A stretch of 64,000 bases of DNA from UBA7657 sp049652985 (GTDB lineage Bacteria > Pseudomonadota > Alphaproteobacteria > Micavibrionales > Micavibrionaceae). The notes beneath the pieces were generated by a model that saw only the letters and a program-made list of their open reading frames with translations, ran no database searches and had not been told where the DNA came from. Shown here in pieces: positions 27,283 through 34,140 of the stretch (the stretch's first letter is position 1; each line of letters starts with the position of its first letter). The stretch is from contig JBASFK010000002.1 in assembly GCA_049652985.1 (NCBI GenBank), forward strand, positions 372,001 through 436,000. Direction: 5' to 3'. The translations under genes and the position numbers were made by a program.

Positions 27283-27378
27283 AGAAATAATAATGTTATA
27301 TTTCAATTACTTATGCAGATTTTTTGTTTTTATCTGATTCTTGTGATATTGTCTTTTTCATATTTAATTAAGGACGAT

Positions 27379-27406
27379 AGCGGAGCCAAGAGGCCCCGCT
27401 TTTTTT
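27379..27406 (+). terminator. Rho-independent terminator after the MORN gene
   Basis: Stem AGCGGAGCC / GGCCCCGCT (one mismatch), loop AAGA, then a run of seven T. Confidence 0.85.
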
Positions 27407-27441
27407 AGAAACACTTATATATAGAACACGGAGAGTAGATT

Positions 27442-27843
27442 ATGGCAGCAGAGGCAGCGGCAAACGCAGCAAAAAGCGTTGGTAATGCAGGAATGAGTTT
27501 TTTAAGAGGCGCATGGAATGTTGCTACAAGTTCCAAAACATGGGCTGTAGTCGGCCTCAGTACAATCCTGCTTATAGCCGCAGCGCCAGCAACAACCGGA
27601 GCAGCCATAGCGGCGATAGCACCGACAGGGACCGGCGCAGCAGGGGCCGGGGCGGTAGCAGCTAAAACAACTATGACTGATGTTCTTGGGAATGGGGCGG
27701 CTGTTGTTAAATCAGCGTTTAACGGCGGCGCGAATTTACTTCAAGCAAGCGGAAGCGCCTTACAAACAGGTGCAACCGGCATGGGCGATGCGGCCCAAAA
27801 AATAGGCGAGATGATGTCCGGAATGTCAGGACCAAAGGTATAG
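27442..27843 (+). CDS. Ala/Gly-rich small membrane protein, 133 aa
   Basis: No family recognised. Composition is dominated by Ala, Gly, Thr and Ser. A helical N-terminus (AAEAAANAAKSVGNAGMSFL) is followed by a hydrophobic stretch at about residues 35-80 that could form one or two membrane segments, then an amphipathic Gly/Ala-rich C-terminus (GNGAAVVKSAFNGGANLL). GGAG precedes the ATG. It is a single-gene unit bounded by terminators on both sides, so it has its own promoter. Structural, pore-forming or secreted-peptide roles are all compatible; none is shown. Confidence 0.65.
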   Translation: MAAEAAANAAKSVGNAGMSFLRGAWNVATSSKTWAVVGLSTILLIAAAPATTGAAIAAIAPTGTGAAGAGAVAAKTTMTDVLGNGAAVVKSAFNGGANLLQASGSALQTGATGMGDAAQKIGEMMSGMSGPKV

Positions 27844-27867
27844 CACCTTCTCTCAAAGAAATTCTTA

Positions 27868-27894
27868 GAAGCCCTTCGGGGCTTCTTTTGTTTT
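27868..27894 (+). terminator. Rho-independent terminator with TTCG loop
   Basis: Perfect 7-bp stem GAAGCCC / GGGCTTC closed by a TTCG tetraloop, followed by TTTTGTTTT. Confidence 0.92.
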
Positions 27895-27936
27895 GGGGCG
27901 TTGACTTGGGGCCCGAAATCCGCGAAAACGGATTTT

Positions 27937-28302
27937 ATGATGCGTAACGCGCTCCATGTTTTTCTTGCCCTCGCTTTTATCCTTTCCGGTATATCGCCGG
28001 CCTGCGCGTTTATCTCGGGCAAATCCCCGTCTCTTGAAATCGAAATCTGCACGGCTGACGGGCTGAAGACCATCACCCTGCCCTTTGACGCGCCCGCCGA
28101 ACATAACGATCACGCCAGGAAGAAAAAAGACTGCGCGTTCTGCTTCGCGCAAACGCACCTGAAATCGGCGAAGGCGGATGCCGTCCTGATCTCGTACGTT
28201 CCCAGAATTTTCGATGAGCAAAGCGTTTCATCGTTACCTGCGCAGGTTCACCGTTTCGAACTTGCCGCCCTCGCGCCCCGCGCACCCCCGCTCCAGCCCT
28301 GA
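27937..28302 (+). CDS. DUF2946-like secreted protein
   Basis: About 121 aa. Signal peptide (MMRNALHVFLALAFILSG... ending PACA), then EICTADGLKTITL and a conserved-type KKDCAFCFAQ cluster preceded by a His pair (EHNDHARKK). The combination of an N-terminal ICTADG and a C-x-x-C/His cluster resembles DUF2946, a proteobacterial periplasmic domain often encoded near copper or TonB-related genes; no such gene is adjacent here. Either of two adjacent ATGs (27937, 27940) could start it; a TTG at 27901 is unlikely because it would bury the signal peptide. Confidence 0.6.
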   Translation: MMRNALHVFLALAFILSGISPACAFISGKSPSLEIEICTADGLKTITLPFDAPAEHNDHARKKKDCAFCFAQTHLKSAKADAVLISYVPRIFDEQSVSSLPAQVHRFELAALAPRAPPLQP

Positions 28303-28374
28303 TCAATTTTGTCGTTTTCAATTCCGCAGCGGAAACCCCGCGCGGAATAATTTTCGCATTTGATTTGAGGCATT

Positions 28375-28824
28375 ATGAATTTCGGGAAACTGCACCACTG
28401 GGCGATGATGGCCGCCATGATTTTGATGGGTGGCGGCGCGGCACTGGCCATGTACGGCGCAAAGACAAATTTTCTCCATATCGGACTGGGGTATGTGAAG
28501 CATATTTTCGTCGGCGGGTTCGAGGCCATCGGCCCGGGGCTGAAGGCGATAGGCGTCGCGACGGGGAATTTGTTGTCGATGGTGGGCATCGATCCCGGTG
28601 GCCTGCTTGATATCGACCCGGGGACGATGGCGGAAGCGGGCAAGGGTTACATGTCGCACGGGCTGAGCGCGCCGCTCAAGACGAGCGCGCTCGATACGCT
28701 GCATATGGGTGATCAGTTTGCATCAGCCGCGTGCGCCCCGGGACCGGGGCAGGAATTCGGCCTTGCCGCGCATTATGGTGGTGCAATTATGGATGCGTGC
28801 GCGCCATCCATGGGATACACATAA
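28375..28824 (+). CDS. Hypothetical membrane protein, 149 aa
   Basis: One clear membrane segment at about residues 9-28 (WAMMAAMILMGGGAALAMYG) and a second weakly hydrophobic, Gly-rich region (VGGFEAIGPGLKAIGVATG). The C-terminus holds two Cys (SAACAPGPGQ, MDACAPSMG) and probably lies outside the cytoplasm. No family recognised. TTGAGG precedes the ATG. It lies 72 nt after the DUF2946-like gene, possibly in the same transcript. Confidence 0.65.
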   Translation: MNFGKLHHWAMMAAMILMGGGAALAMYGAKTNFLHIGLGYVKHIFVGGFEAIGPGLKAIGVATGNLLSMVGIDPGGLLDIDPGTMAEAGKGYMSHGLSAPLKTSALDTLHMGDQFASAACAPGPGQEFGLAAHYGGAIMDACAPSMGYT

Positions 28825-28912
28825 AATAATAATTTACGCTCTTTATTTTTTTGCGTGACTGCGTTAAACCATGTGCAACTAAAACATTCAAACTTTTTGG
28901 AGATTTTATATT

Positions 28913-29224
28913 ATGAACAAGACCATGATTTTCACCGCCGCGCTCCTGATCGCCGCTGGTTTTTACGCGCCCGCCTCCGCCGGCGGATGCTGCGACGGCG
29001 TTCCCGCCCCGGCAAAGCGCTTCCTGATCCTCTCGTCCGGAGAACAGACCCCGGCAGCAGAAGAGGCCGAAGCCGCCGCCGACCAGCAAGCCGCGCCTGA
29101 AGCGATCGCACCTGCATCGGGCGAGGGACAAGCCGCACCCGCAGCGACGCCAGCAGCAGCCACACCGGCAACCGAGGGCGAAACGCCTGCCGCTATTACG
29201 GACGAAGCACAGCAACCGGAATAA
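28913..29224 (+). CDS. Secreted Ala/Pro/Glu-rich protein, 103 aa
   Basis: Signal peptide (MNKTMIFTAALLIAAGFYAP, cleavage likely after ASA) followed by GGCCDGVPAPAKRFL, then a disordered acidic Ala/Pro/Glu tail. TTGGAG lies 12 nt before the ATG. No known domain. The adjacent Cys pair just after the predicted cleavage site is the only distinctive feature. Ends before a strong terminator. Confidence 0.65.
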   Translation: MNKTMIFTAALLIAAGFYAPASAGGCCDGVPAPAKRFLILSSGEQTPAAEEAEAAADQQAAPEAIAPASGEGQAAPAATPAAATPATEGETPAAITDEAQQPE

Positions 29225-29248
29225 TATTTCCGCAGATATTTATGAAAG

Positions 29249-29275
29249 GGCCGCCCCGCAACGGGCGGCCTTTTT
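29249..29275 (+). terminator. Rho-independent terminator
   Basis: GGCCGCCC / GGGCGGCC stem around CGCAAC, followed by five T. Confidence 0.93.
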
Positions 29276-29333
29276 GCTGTGTGCCCCGCGCGGCTTGATA
29301 AGAGCGGTTCAAGTGCGCTATAAAAAAGGCCGT

Positions 29334-29417
29334 GCCCCTGTGGTGGAATGGTAGACGCGCTCGACTCAAAATCGAGTGCCGCAAGGCGTGTTGGTTCGAG
29401 TCCGACCAGGGGCACCA
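29334..29417 (+). tRNA. tRNA-Leu (anticodon CAA)
   Basis: Acceptor GCCCCTG pairs with CAGGGGC, discriminator A, encoded CCA. Anticodon stem-loop CTCGACTCAAAATCGAG gives anticodon CAA; a variable arm (TGCCGCAAGGCGT) fits a class II tRNA, and the T arm is GGTTCGAGTCC. 84 nt. Confidence 0.96.
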
Positions 29418-29432
29418 TTCATATAAAAGATC

Positions 29433-30260
29433 ATGGCCAAAAAAGGCTCAAAAACCAAAAAAAGTTTTCTGCGACGGAACCGCGACCTGCTGATTGTTTT
29501 CGCGATTTTTATCCCGTTTTACTACGGCAATATCCTGACCCAGCCCAGGAGTCCTTTCGAGCCGAGGAGAGATTCTTTCGCGCCTTATGAACGGCATACG
29601 CATTTCACCTGGCGGTTTCCGTTTGTGACTTCCTATTTCCTGATGCTGCCGGAGAATTACAGCCCGCAGAAACACGCCTACCCGACACTGATGATGCTGC
29701 ACGGCGCGAGCCGGCATATGTATGGCGGCAAAGTGCTGGGGCGCCCGCAGATGCGGAATTACTTTCCCTTTATCGTTATCATCCCGATCGCGCCGTTCGG
29801 ATTTGCATGGGCTATGCCGCAAAAACAATTACTGAGGCCCGAAGGCCTGCCGATTGCGATGGGTATCCTGCGCAGCGTGCAGAAAATTACAGCGTCGATA
29901 AGAACAAAATCTATATCACCGGCTATTCCATGGGCGGCTTTGGCGTTTACGGCGCAGTCTCGCGTTATCACGGCGTATTTGCCGCTGCCGTGCCGACAGA
30001 TTCCGTGTGGGACCCCGCCCGCTCGGTTGAGATGGATAATATTCCGATGTGGGTATTCCAATGGAAAACATGACCAACAAATGCCTGTAGAGACGGCCCG
30101 AAGCCTGGCAACCACGTTAAAGCAACAAGGCCGCGACGTTCATTACACCGAATTCCCGAAATATGGTCACGGGGCATGGATACCGGCCTATGAGAATCCG
30201 AAGCTGTGGACGTGGCTGATCAGCCAGTCAAAAGCGCCCAGCCAGCAAGCCGTCCAATAA
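29433..30260 (+). pseudogene. Esterase/PHB-depolymerase-like alpha/beta hydrolase with two compensating frameshifts
   Basis: The frame starting at 29433 encodes a membrane anchor (LLIVFAIFIPFYYGNIL) and the start of an alpha/beta hydrolase (YPTLMMLHGASRHMYG, where LHG is the oxyanion segment), and its end encodes the Asp and His regions (GKHDQQMPVETAR; KYGHGAW). The middle, from about 29885 to 30061, makes sense only in the -1 frame: NYSVDKNKIYITGYSMGGFG carries the G-x-S-x-G nucleophile, followed by AVPTDSVWDP. One A appears missing in the AAAA run at 29883-29886, and one base appears extra at about 30062. The annotated frame stays open for 275 codons but lacks the catalytic Ser. Either sequence errors or a degraded gene; restored it would be a normal secreted or anchored esterase. 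Confidence 0.75.
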
Positions 30261-30328
30261 ACAGCGCTCTTACGTATTGTCTCGCATTATGCGCAGATTG
30301 GGCCTATAACAGGGCAACAGAAAGGATC

Positions 30329-30757
30329 ATTATCCGTATTTTATTGGCTCTTGTCCTGATCGCGGCTTTCACCGGCCCGGTCGCCGCCGCCCTGCCCGAC
30401 AAAAAAATGAATTTTTTGATTCGCTTTTTTGACATGAACGAAGCGGCGTTCGCCTATCATCGCCACTGTGTAGGCCCCAAGCCAGTGATCGACCGGTCAT
30501 TCGTGAAAACCATGAAACTGGTTGCCGATGAATTACTCGCCAAAGCGATAGTCGATAACCCGCAAGCGAAGCCCGAGGAAATAAAATCGACAATCATGGA
30601 GAGGCGTTACGACCTCCAATACAAACTCGACACGGCAAGCATGCAGGATGGCTGCAATTCACGCGACGCCCTGATCGCAAAAGCGCATTATGAGGAATTC
30701 AGCCGCTTCGACGTAAACCAGATCAATCTATTTATCGAAGAACAGACTTCGAATTAG
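30329..30757 (+). CDS. Secreted hypothetical protein, start uncertain
   Basis: The mature part (LPDKKMNFLIRFFDMNEAAF onward) is a small helical domain with two Cys (HRHCVGPK, QDGCNSRD) and no recognised family. A signal peptide (IRILLALVLIAAFTGPVAAA) precedes it, but no ATG, GTG or well-placed TTG starts it. AAAGGA at 30321-30326 would serve an ATT at 30329 or an ATC at 30332; a TTG at 30344 is too far from it and would lose the positive charge of the signal peptide. A longer upstream frame from 30206 only shadows the esterase. Given the frameshifts in the neighbouring gene, an error here is also possible. Confidence 0.55.
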   Translation: MIRILLALVLIAAFTGPVAAALPDKKMNFLIRFFDMNEAAFAYHRHCVGPKPVIDRSFVKTMKLVADELLAKAIVDNPQAKPEEIKSTIMERRYDLQYKLDTASMQDGCNSRDALIAKAHYEEFSRFDVNQINLFIEEQTSN

Positions 30758-30768
30758 AAATGTTCCAT

Positions 30769-31329
30769 TTATTTTCTGAAAGAAACGTAACGGCTGAGGT
30801 CAGCGCCTTCGTCGCGGTGCTCGCCGCCTTTGGTCGCAGCAAACCACGAGGCAACAGCGGACACGAGCGAGACTGCCGCCGTTGAAAAGCCGGATACGAC
30901 CGCGGCGCTTTCATTCAGTTCCATGATTTCGGCCGCGCGGCTTACTTCCGCTGCGCCATCCGGGGTCAGGGTAGCGAGCGCGACGAGCAGTGCCGCACCG
31001 ATAGCAGTTAAAACAGTGGCGAAAGCCCAGACAGAAAGTCCGTGGACGCCGTCGCGCATTTCACGCTCGTGCGCGCTCGATCCCGCAACAGGCGTGCGCA
31101 TCCTGCCGGCGATGTAGCCGCCAATCAGCGAGGCAAGAATCTGAACCCAAAGGCCCCAGAGACAGATGGTGATGATCTGGCCGAAGGCCGTCTCCGGGTT
31201 CCATTCCGCATCAGGCGCGAGAGCAAGGCCGAGCATGCTGCCGAAATGAAGGAGGATGATTGTAATGGCCAGAGCAACGGCGGTGCCGATAATAATCGCA
31301 GGCAGATCAACGTATGATGTTTTTTCCAT
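30769..31329 (-). CDS. Multi-pass membrane protein, PhnA-like annotated family
   Basis: 186 aa with four hydrophobic segments. The central GGYIAGRMRTPVAGSSAHER and DGVHGLSVWAFATV segments match a family of alphaproteobacterial inner-membrane proteins often labelled PhnA-like; that label carries no proven function. ATG at 31329 chosen. A 25-aa membrane peptide is encoded 10 nt upstream on the same strand, a pairing that suggests an operon. Confidence 0.72.
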   Translation of the reverse strand: MEKTSYVDLPAIIIGTAVALAITIILLHFGSMLGLALAPDAEWNPETAFGQIITICLWGLWVQILASLIGGYIAGRMRTPVAGSSAHEREMRDGVHGLSVWAFATVLTAIGAALLVALATLTPDGAAEVSRAAEIMELNESAAVVSGFSTAAVSLVSAVASWFAATKGGEHRDEGADLSRYVSFRK

Positions 31330-31339
31330 TTTTTGTATC

Positions 31340-31417
31340 CTAGGGCCGGAGGCCGACAAGCGACAAAATTGCCATAACGACAACGACGAGGCCGACAAGG
31401 TAAATAATCTGGTTCAT
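31340..31417 (-). CDS. 25-aa single-span membrane peptide
   Basis: Encodes MNQIIYLVGLVVVVMAILSL followed by VGLRP and a TAG stop. It is one hydrophobic helix with a tiny polar end. An excellent AGGAGA lies 6 nt before the ATG, and the PhnA-like membrane gene follows after 10 nt. Short peptides of this MNQIIYLVGLVVVV type are known to recur in alphaproteobacteria; function unknown. Too short for most gene finders. Confidence 0.75.
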   Translation of the reverse strand: MNQIIYLVGLVVVVMAILSLVGLRP

Positions 31418-31528
31418 GAAATCTCTCCTATGCTGTTATAAAAATGCTCGGCAAGGGAATAAGTTCCTTTAAAAAGCGGCGCGGCTTGCCCTATCATGGT
31501 TTTGGATTTAAATTAGGCGTAAGAAAAA

Positions 31529-32287
31529 ATGATCTCATGCATCCGCAATATTTTGCTTTTTGTGATGGCCGTAATTCTTTGCGACCATGGCCTCGCAGCA
31601 GAACAATCCCCCCCGCGGTATAAAGCGGTCGCCTTTGATTATTTCGTCATTTTTAATCCCAATTCAGTGATCGACGATGTCGAGGAAACCTTTCCAGGCA
31701 AAGGCACTGAATTCACAAAAATGTGGCGCACCAAGCAATTCGAATACGGGTTCCTGCGTTCCATTGCCGGCCGTCATGAAGATTTTTTCAAGGTCACGGA
31801 AGATGCGCTGGTTTATACCGCCCAGGCCATGGACCTCGATCTTACGCCTGAAAAACGTCAAAAACTTTTGAATGCTTATCTTACACTGGAACCGTGGCCT
31901 GATGCCGAGGCTGGTTTACGCAAGCTGAAAGAGTCCGGCGTGAAAATTATCACTATCGCGAATTTCAGCGAAAAAATGCTCCGGGCTAATGCCGACAACG
32001 CCGGCATCACTGACTTATTCGATGAACTCCTCAGCACTGAGGTCAATGGTACGTACAAACCTGACCCGAATGCCTATGAACTTGGGATGAAACGTCTCGG
32101 CTTCAATAAAGAGGAAATCGTGTTTGCCGCGTTCGGCGGCTGGGATTCTTACGGAGCCAAAAACTTTGGATACCCAACTTTCTGGGTCAACCGTTTTAAT
32201 CTTCCTGAAGAACAATTGGGTCTTAAACCTGATGGCACATCAAACAATTTCGAAGGTCTTTTGAATTTCGTTTTGGGCAAACCATGA
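31529..32287 (+). CDS. Secreted (S)-2-haloacid-dehalogenase-like HAD protein
   Basis: 252 aa. Signal peptide (residues 1-24, cleavage near GLAA), then a type II haloacid dehalogenase-like fold. Nucleophile Asp37 in KAVAFDYFVIF; the WRTKQFEY segment keeps the active-site Arg; IANFS replaces the LSNGS motif; TYKPDPNAYEL keeps the Lys and Tyr; FGGWDSYGAKNFGYPTFWVN keeps the last Asp. Compared with L-DEX YL, positions equivalent to Thr14, Ser118, Ser175 and Asn177 differ, so dehalogenase activity is doubtful. Its stop overlaps the dsbB start (ATGA). The export signal is unusual for this family. Confidence 0.82.
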   Translation: MISCIRNILLFVMAVILCDHGLAAEQSPPRYKAVAFDYFVIFNPNSVIDDVEETFPGKGTEFTKMWRTKQFEYGFLRSIAGRHEDFFKVTEDALVYTAQAMDLDLTPEKRQKLLNAYLTLEPWPDAEAGLRKLKESGVKIITIANFSEKMLRANADNAGITDLFDELLSTEVNGTYKPDPNAYELGMKRLGFNKEEIVFAAFGGWDSYGAKNFGYPTFWVNRFNLPEEQLGLKPDGTSNNFEGLLNFVLGKP

Positions 32288-32844
32288 TCGCCTGCATTCG
32301 TCATACCGCATCCTGCAACCTCACCGTTTTCGGCGGGGTTTTCGCTGCGAGTGCGGGCGCGCTTTTTTTCGCGTTGTATTCGCAATTCGCGCTCGGGCTT
32401 GATCCTTGCGTGCTGTGCCTGTACCAGCGGATTCCGTTTTTCACGGCGGCGGGACTTTCGCTTATTGGCCTGCTGCTGCATGACAATGCAAAGATTACGC
32501 GTGCGCTGCTGGCGTTATGCGCCCTGCTCTTCCTGATCAATGCCGGGATTGCGTTCTATCACACGGGCGTCGAGCAGAGCTGGTGGGCGTCGGCGGTGGA
32601 AGGCTGCGTGGTGCCGGATTTCAACGCCGACCCGACGTTGCTGCAGAAAATACTGACCGCCCCGGCGGCGATCTGTTCGGACGTCGCGTGGCGCGACCCG
32701 GTGTTCGGGCTGACTATGGCGAATTTGAATATCGTGTTTTGCCTGGGGTTATTCCTGGCATGCGCGCTGGCGCTGGCCTGCCGGGCATGCCCCGGCGAGA
32801 CCAATAATGCTACGCCACACCAAAAGCCGTCAGAAGGGCCATAA
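32284..32844 (+). CDS. dsbB: DsbB-family disulfide bond formation protein
   Basis: Inner-membrane quinone reductase that reoxidises DsbA. 186 aa with four membrane segments. The first periplasmic pair is PCVLCLYQR (Cys42, Cys45), followed by the quinone-contacting Arg; the second pair is Cys108 (VEGCVVP) and Cys131 (AICSDVAW). Translationally coupled to the secreted HAD protein. The last 35 nt overlap a small membrane gene on the other strand. No dsbA is present in the window. Confidence 0.9.
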   Translation: MIACIRHTASCNLTVFGGVFAASAGALFFALYSQFALGLDPCVLCLYQRIPFFTAAGLSLIGLLLHDNAKITRALLALCALLFLINAGIAFYHTGVEQSWWASAVEGCVVPDFNADPTLLQKILTAPAAICSDVAWRDPVFGLTMANLNIVFCLGLFLACALALACRACPGETNNATPHQKPSEGP

Positions 32845-32935
32845 AGCCCAGAATCAGACCGCTGTGGAAGATGAAAAAGCCGACCGACTGCTTGAGGGTG
32901 CGCTTTTTACCGAAATCGAAAAGATCGTCGAACAT
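32810..32935 (-). CDS. 41-aa membrane protein
   Basis: Encodes MFDDLFDFGKKRTLKQSVGF followed by FIFHSGLILGFMALLTAFGV and a final Ala. A charged N-terminus leads into one hydrophobic segment. Its VGFFIFHSGLILG core closely resembles VGFFLFHTILLVG in the 117-aa protein at 33728-34081, so the two are probably paralogues. Overlaps the 3' end of dsbB antiparallel by 35 nt. A CtrA-type box lies 85 bp upstream. Confidence 0.72.
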   Translation of the reverse strand: MFDDLFDFGKKRTLKQSVGFFIFHSGLILGFMALLTAFGVA

Positions 32936-33019
32936 AACCGTACTCCTGCCCTGAAAACGTTGGAAACATTAGCTTTCTAGCCCTCGAATCACGTCCAAGT
33001 CAACAGTTTTCGTAAGATT

Positions 33020-33034
33020 TTAAGCTTTTCTTAA
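33020..33034. promoter_or_regulatory. CtrA-type box TTAA-N7-TTAA
   Basis: Perfect TTAA, seven bases, TTAA in the divergent gap between the 41-aa membrane gene and the 170-aa gene. It is 60 bp from the latter start and 85 bp from the former. No clear -10 was assigned on either side, so the target is uncertain. Confidence 0.5.
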
Positions 33035-33093
33035 AGAATGGGGTGCAGACTGATCTCAAAAGATAAAAAGACTGCGGTAATAGAAGGTGTGCA

Positions 33094-33606
33094 ATGTCCA
33101 TTACCAATAAAGATAAATTCGCAAATGCCGCGCAGGAAATTGCGCTCGGCGAGCCCCTCGCATTAATTGAAATTGAGACCCCGGAAATAAATGTCTGCCG
33201 TTTTAAAAATGGCCTGACGATCCGGCGCGGCGAGGAAGAAGAAATCAAGATCGATATGATTGCCTGCCTCATCGGTGCGGGCGACAAAACATCCCCCCTG
33301 CGCACGACGAATTCACGCGGCGAGAATGATGCATTTGAAAATGAAGTCATAGGTGCGCATCGTTACGGCAAAAGTTCCGGCACATCTCAATTCGCGGCTT
33401 ATGCGACAGAGGGTAAAACACTTGTCCGTATCGACAATAACCAATTCATATTGATTAAAGACCTTAATAATGGATCGTATGGCGTCGCCATGATGAAAGA
33501 TAACATGCTCAGCTCCGGCGAGATTCAATTACCTGGCACTGCCCCAAAACCTGTCCAGAGCTTCGACCGCGACTTTTCGCCGCTGCTCCCGACACACAGC
33601 ATTTAA
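33094..33606 (+). CDS. Hypothetical protein, 170 aa
   Basis: Soluble, no signal peptide or membrane segment. A beta-rich N-terminal half (GEPLALIEIETPEINVCRFK) and a polar C-terminal half, no domain recognised. AAGG lies just before the ATG. A monocistronic unit with a strong terminator after it and a CtrA-type box before it. Confidence 0.65.
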   Translation: MSITNKDKFANAAQEIALGEPLALIEIETPEINVCRFKNGLTIRRGEEEEIKIDMIACLIGAGDKTSPLRTTNSRGENDAFENEVIGAHRYGKSSGTSQFAAYATEGKTLVRIDNNQFILIKDLNNGSYGVAMMKDNMLSSGEIQLPGTAPKPVQSFDRDFSPLLPTHSI

Positions 33607-33637
33607 AAAGTTTTTCATTGTCTCCAGACAAGTAAAA

Positions 33638-33663
33638 AGCCCGGCATCGCTGCCGGGCTTTTA
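33638..33663. terminator. Bidirectional rho-independent terminator
   Basis: Perfect stem AGCCCGGCA / TGCCGGGCT with TCGC loop, an A run before and a T run after, so it can serve both converging genes. Confidence 0.93.
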
Positions 33664-33727
33664 AGTTCTAGCGCTATCCCTCGGAAGAACGTCTCTACGA
33701 CAGTCCGGGAACGGACGCTTTGTTCGC

Positions 33728-34081
33728 TTACTTACCTAACGTGGTCAGGTACGATACTACTACCATACCAAGCATCACGTTTACGGTGTAGGCAAGATAG
33801 ATGCCTACCAGTGCGATGATAACCGACATCAGGTCGCTCGTCAGTTTTTTACCTGACAAAATCATGGATGATAAAATCATCACCCATCCTGTGCCGATCA
33901 GTGTATGGATTTCACCGCCGTCAAAGAAACTACCTACTGTGCCATCAATAACGCCAAGCGTTACTAAATAATGGCCCAAAAAGGTAGAAAGACCAACCAA
34001 CAGAATGGTGTGGAATAAAAAGAAACCAACCGCTCCGGTGATCGACCGTGTGTGTGCCAGATTTGTAATATGATTAAACAT
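33728..34081 (-). CDS. Small multi-pass membrane protein, 117 aa
   Basis: Three hydrophobic segments. The N-terminal TGAVGFFLFHTILLVG resembles the single segment of the 41-aa protein 0.8 kb away. A near-perfect AGGAGG precedes the ATG, predicting strong translation. Lies 59 nt after the HNH nuclease gene on the same strand and ends against a bidirectional terminator. Function unknown. Confidence 0.78.
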   Translation of the reverse strand: MFNHITNLAHTRSITGAVGFFLFHTILLVGLSTFLGHYLVTLGVIDGTVGSFFDGGEIHTLIGTGWVMILSSMILSGKKLTSDLMSVIIALVGIYLAYTVNVMLGMVVVSYLTTLGK

Positions 34082-34140
34082 ATTTACCCTCCTTCTCTAT
34101 GCACGTTTCCCGCGCGCGCCACCATGGCGTTCGCGAAACC

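Noticed and set aside
29334..29417. tRNA-Leu as an integration site for a genomic island
   Set aside because: No integrase, and no copy of the tRNA 3' end was found nearby, although the upstream 4 kb looks accessory.
29883..30064. Programmed ribosomal frameshifting in the esterase
   Set aside because: Neither site has a recognisable slippery heptamer or a stimulating structure, and two opposite shifts would be needed; errors or decay are simpler.
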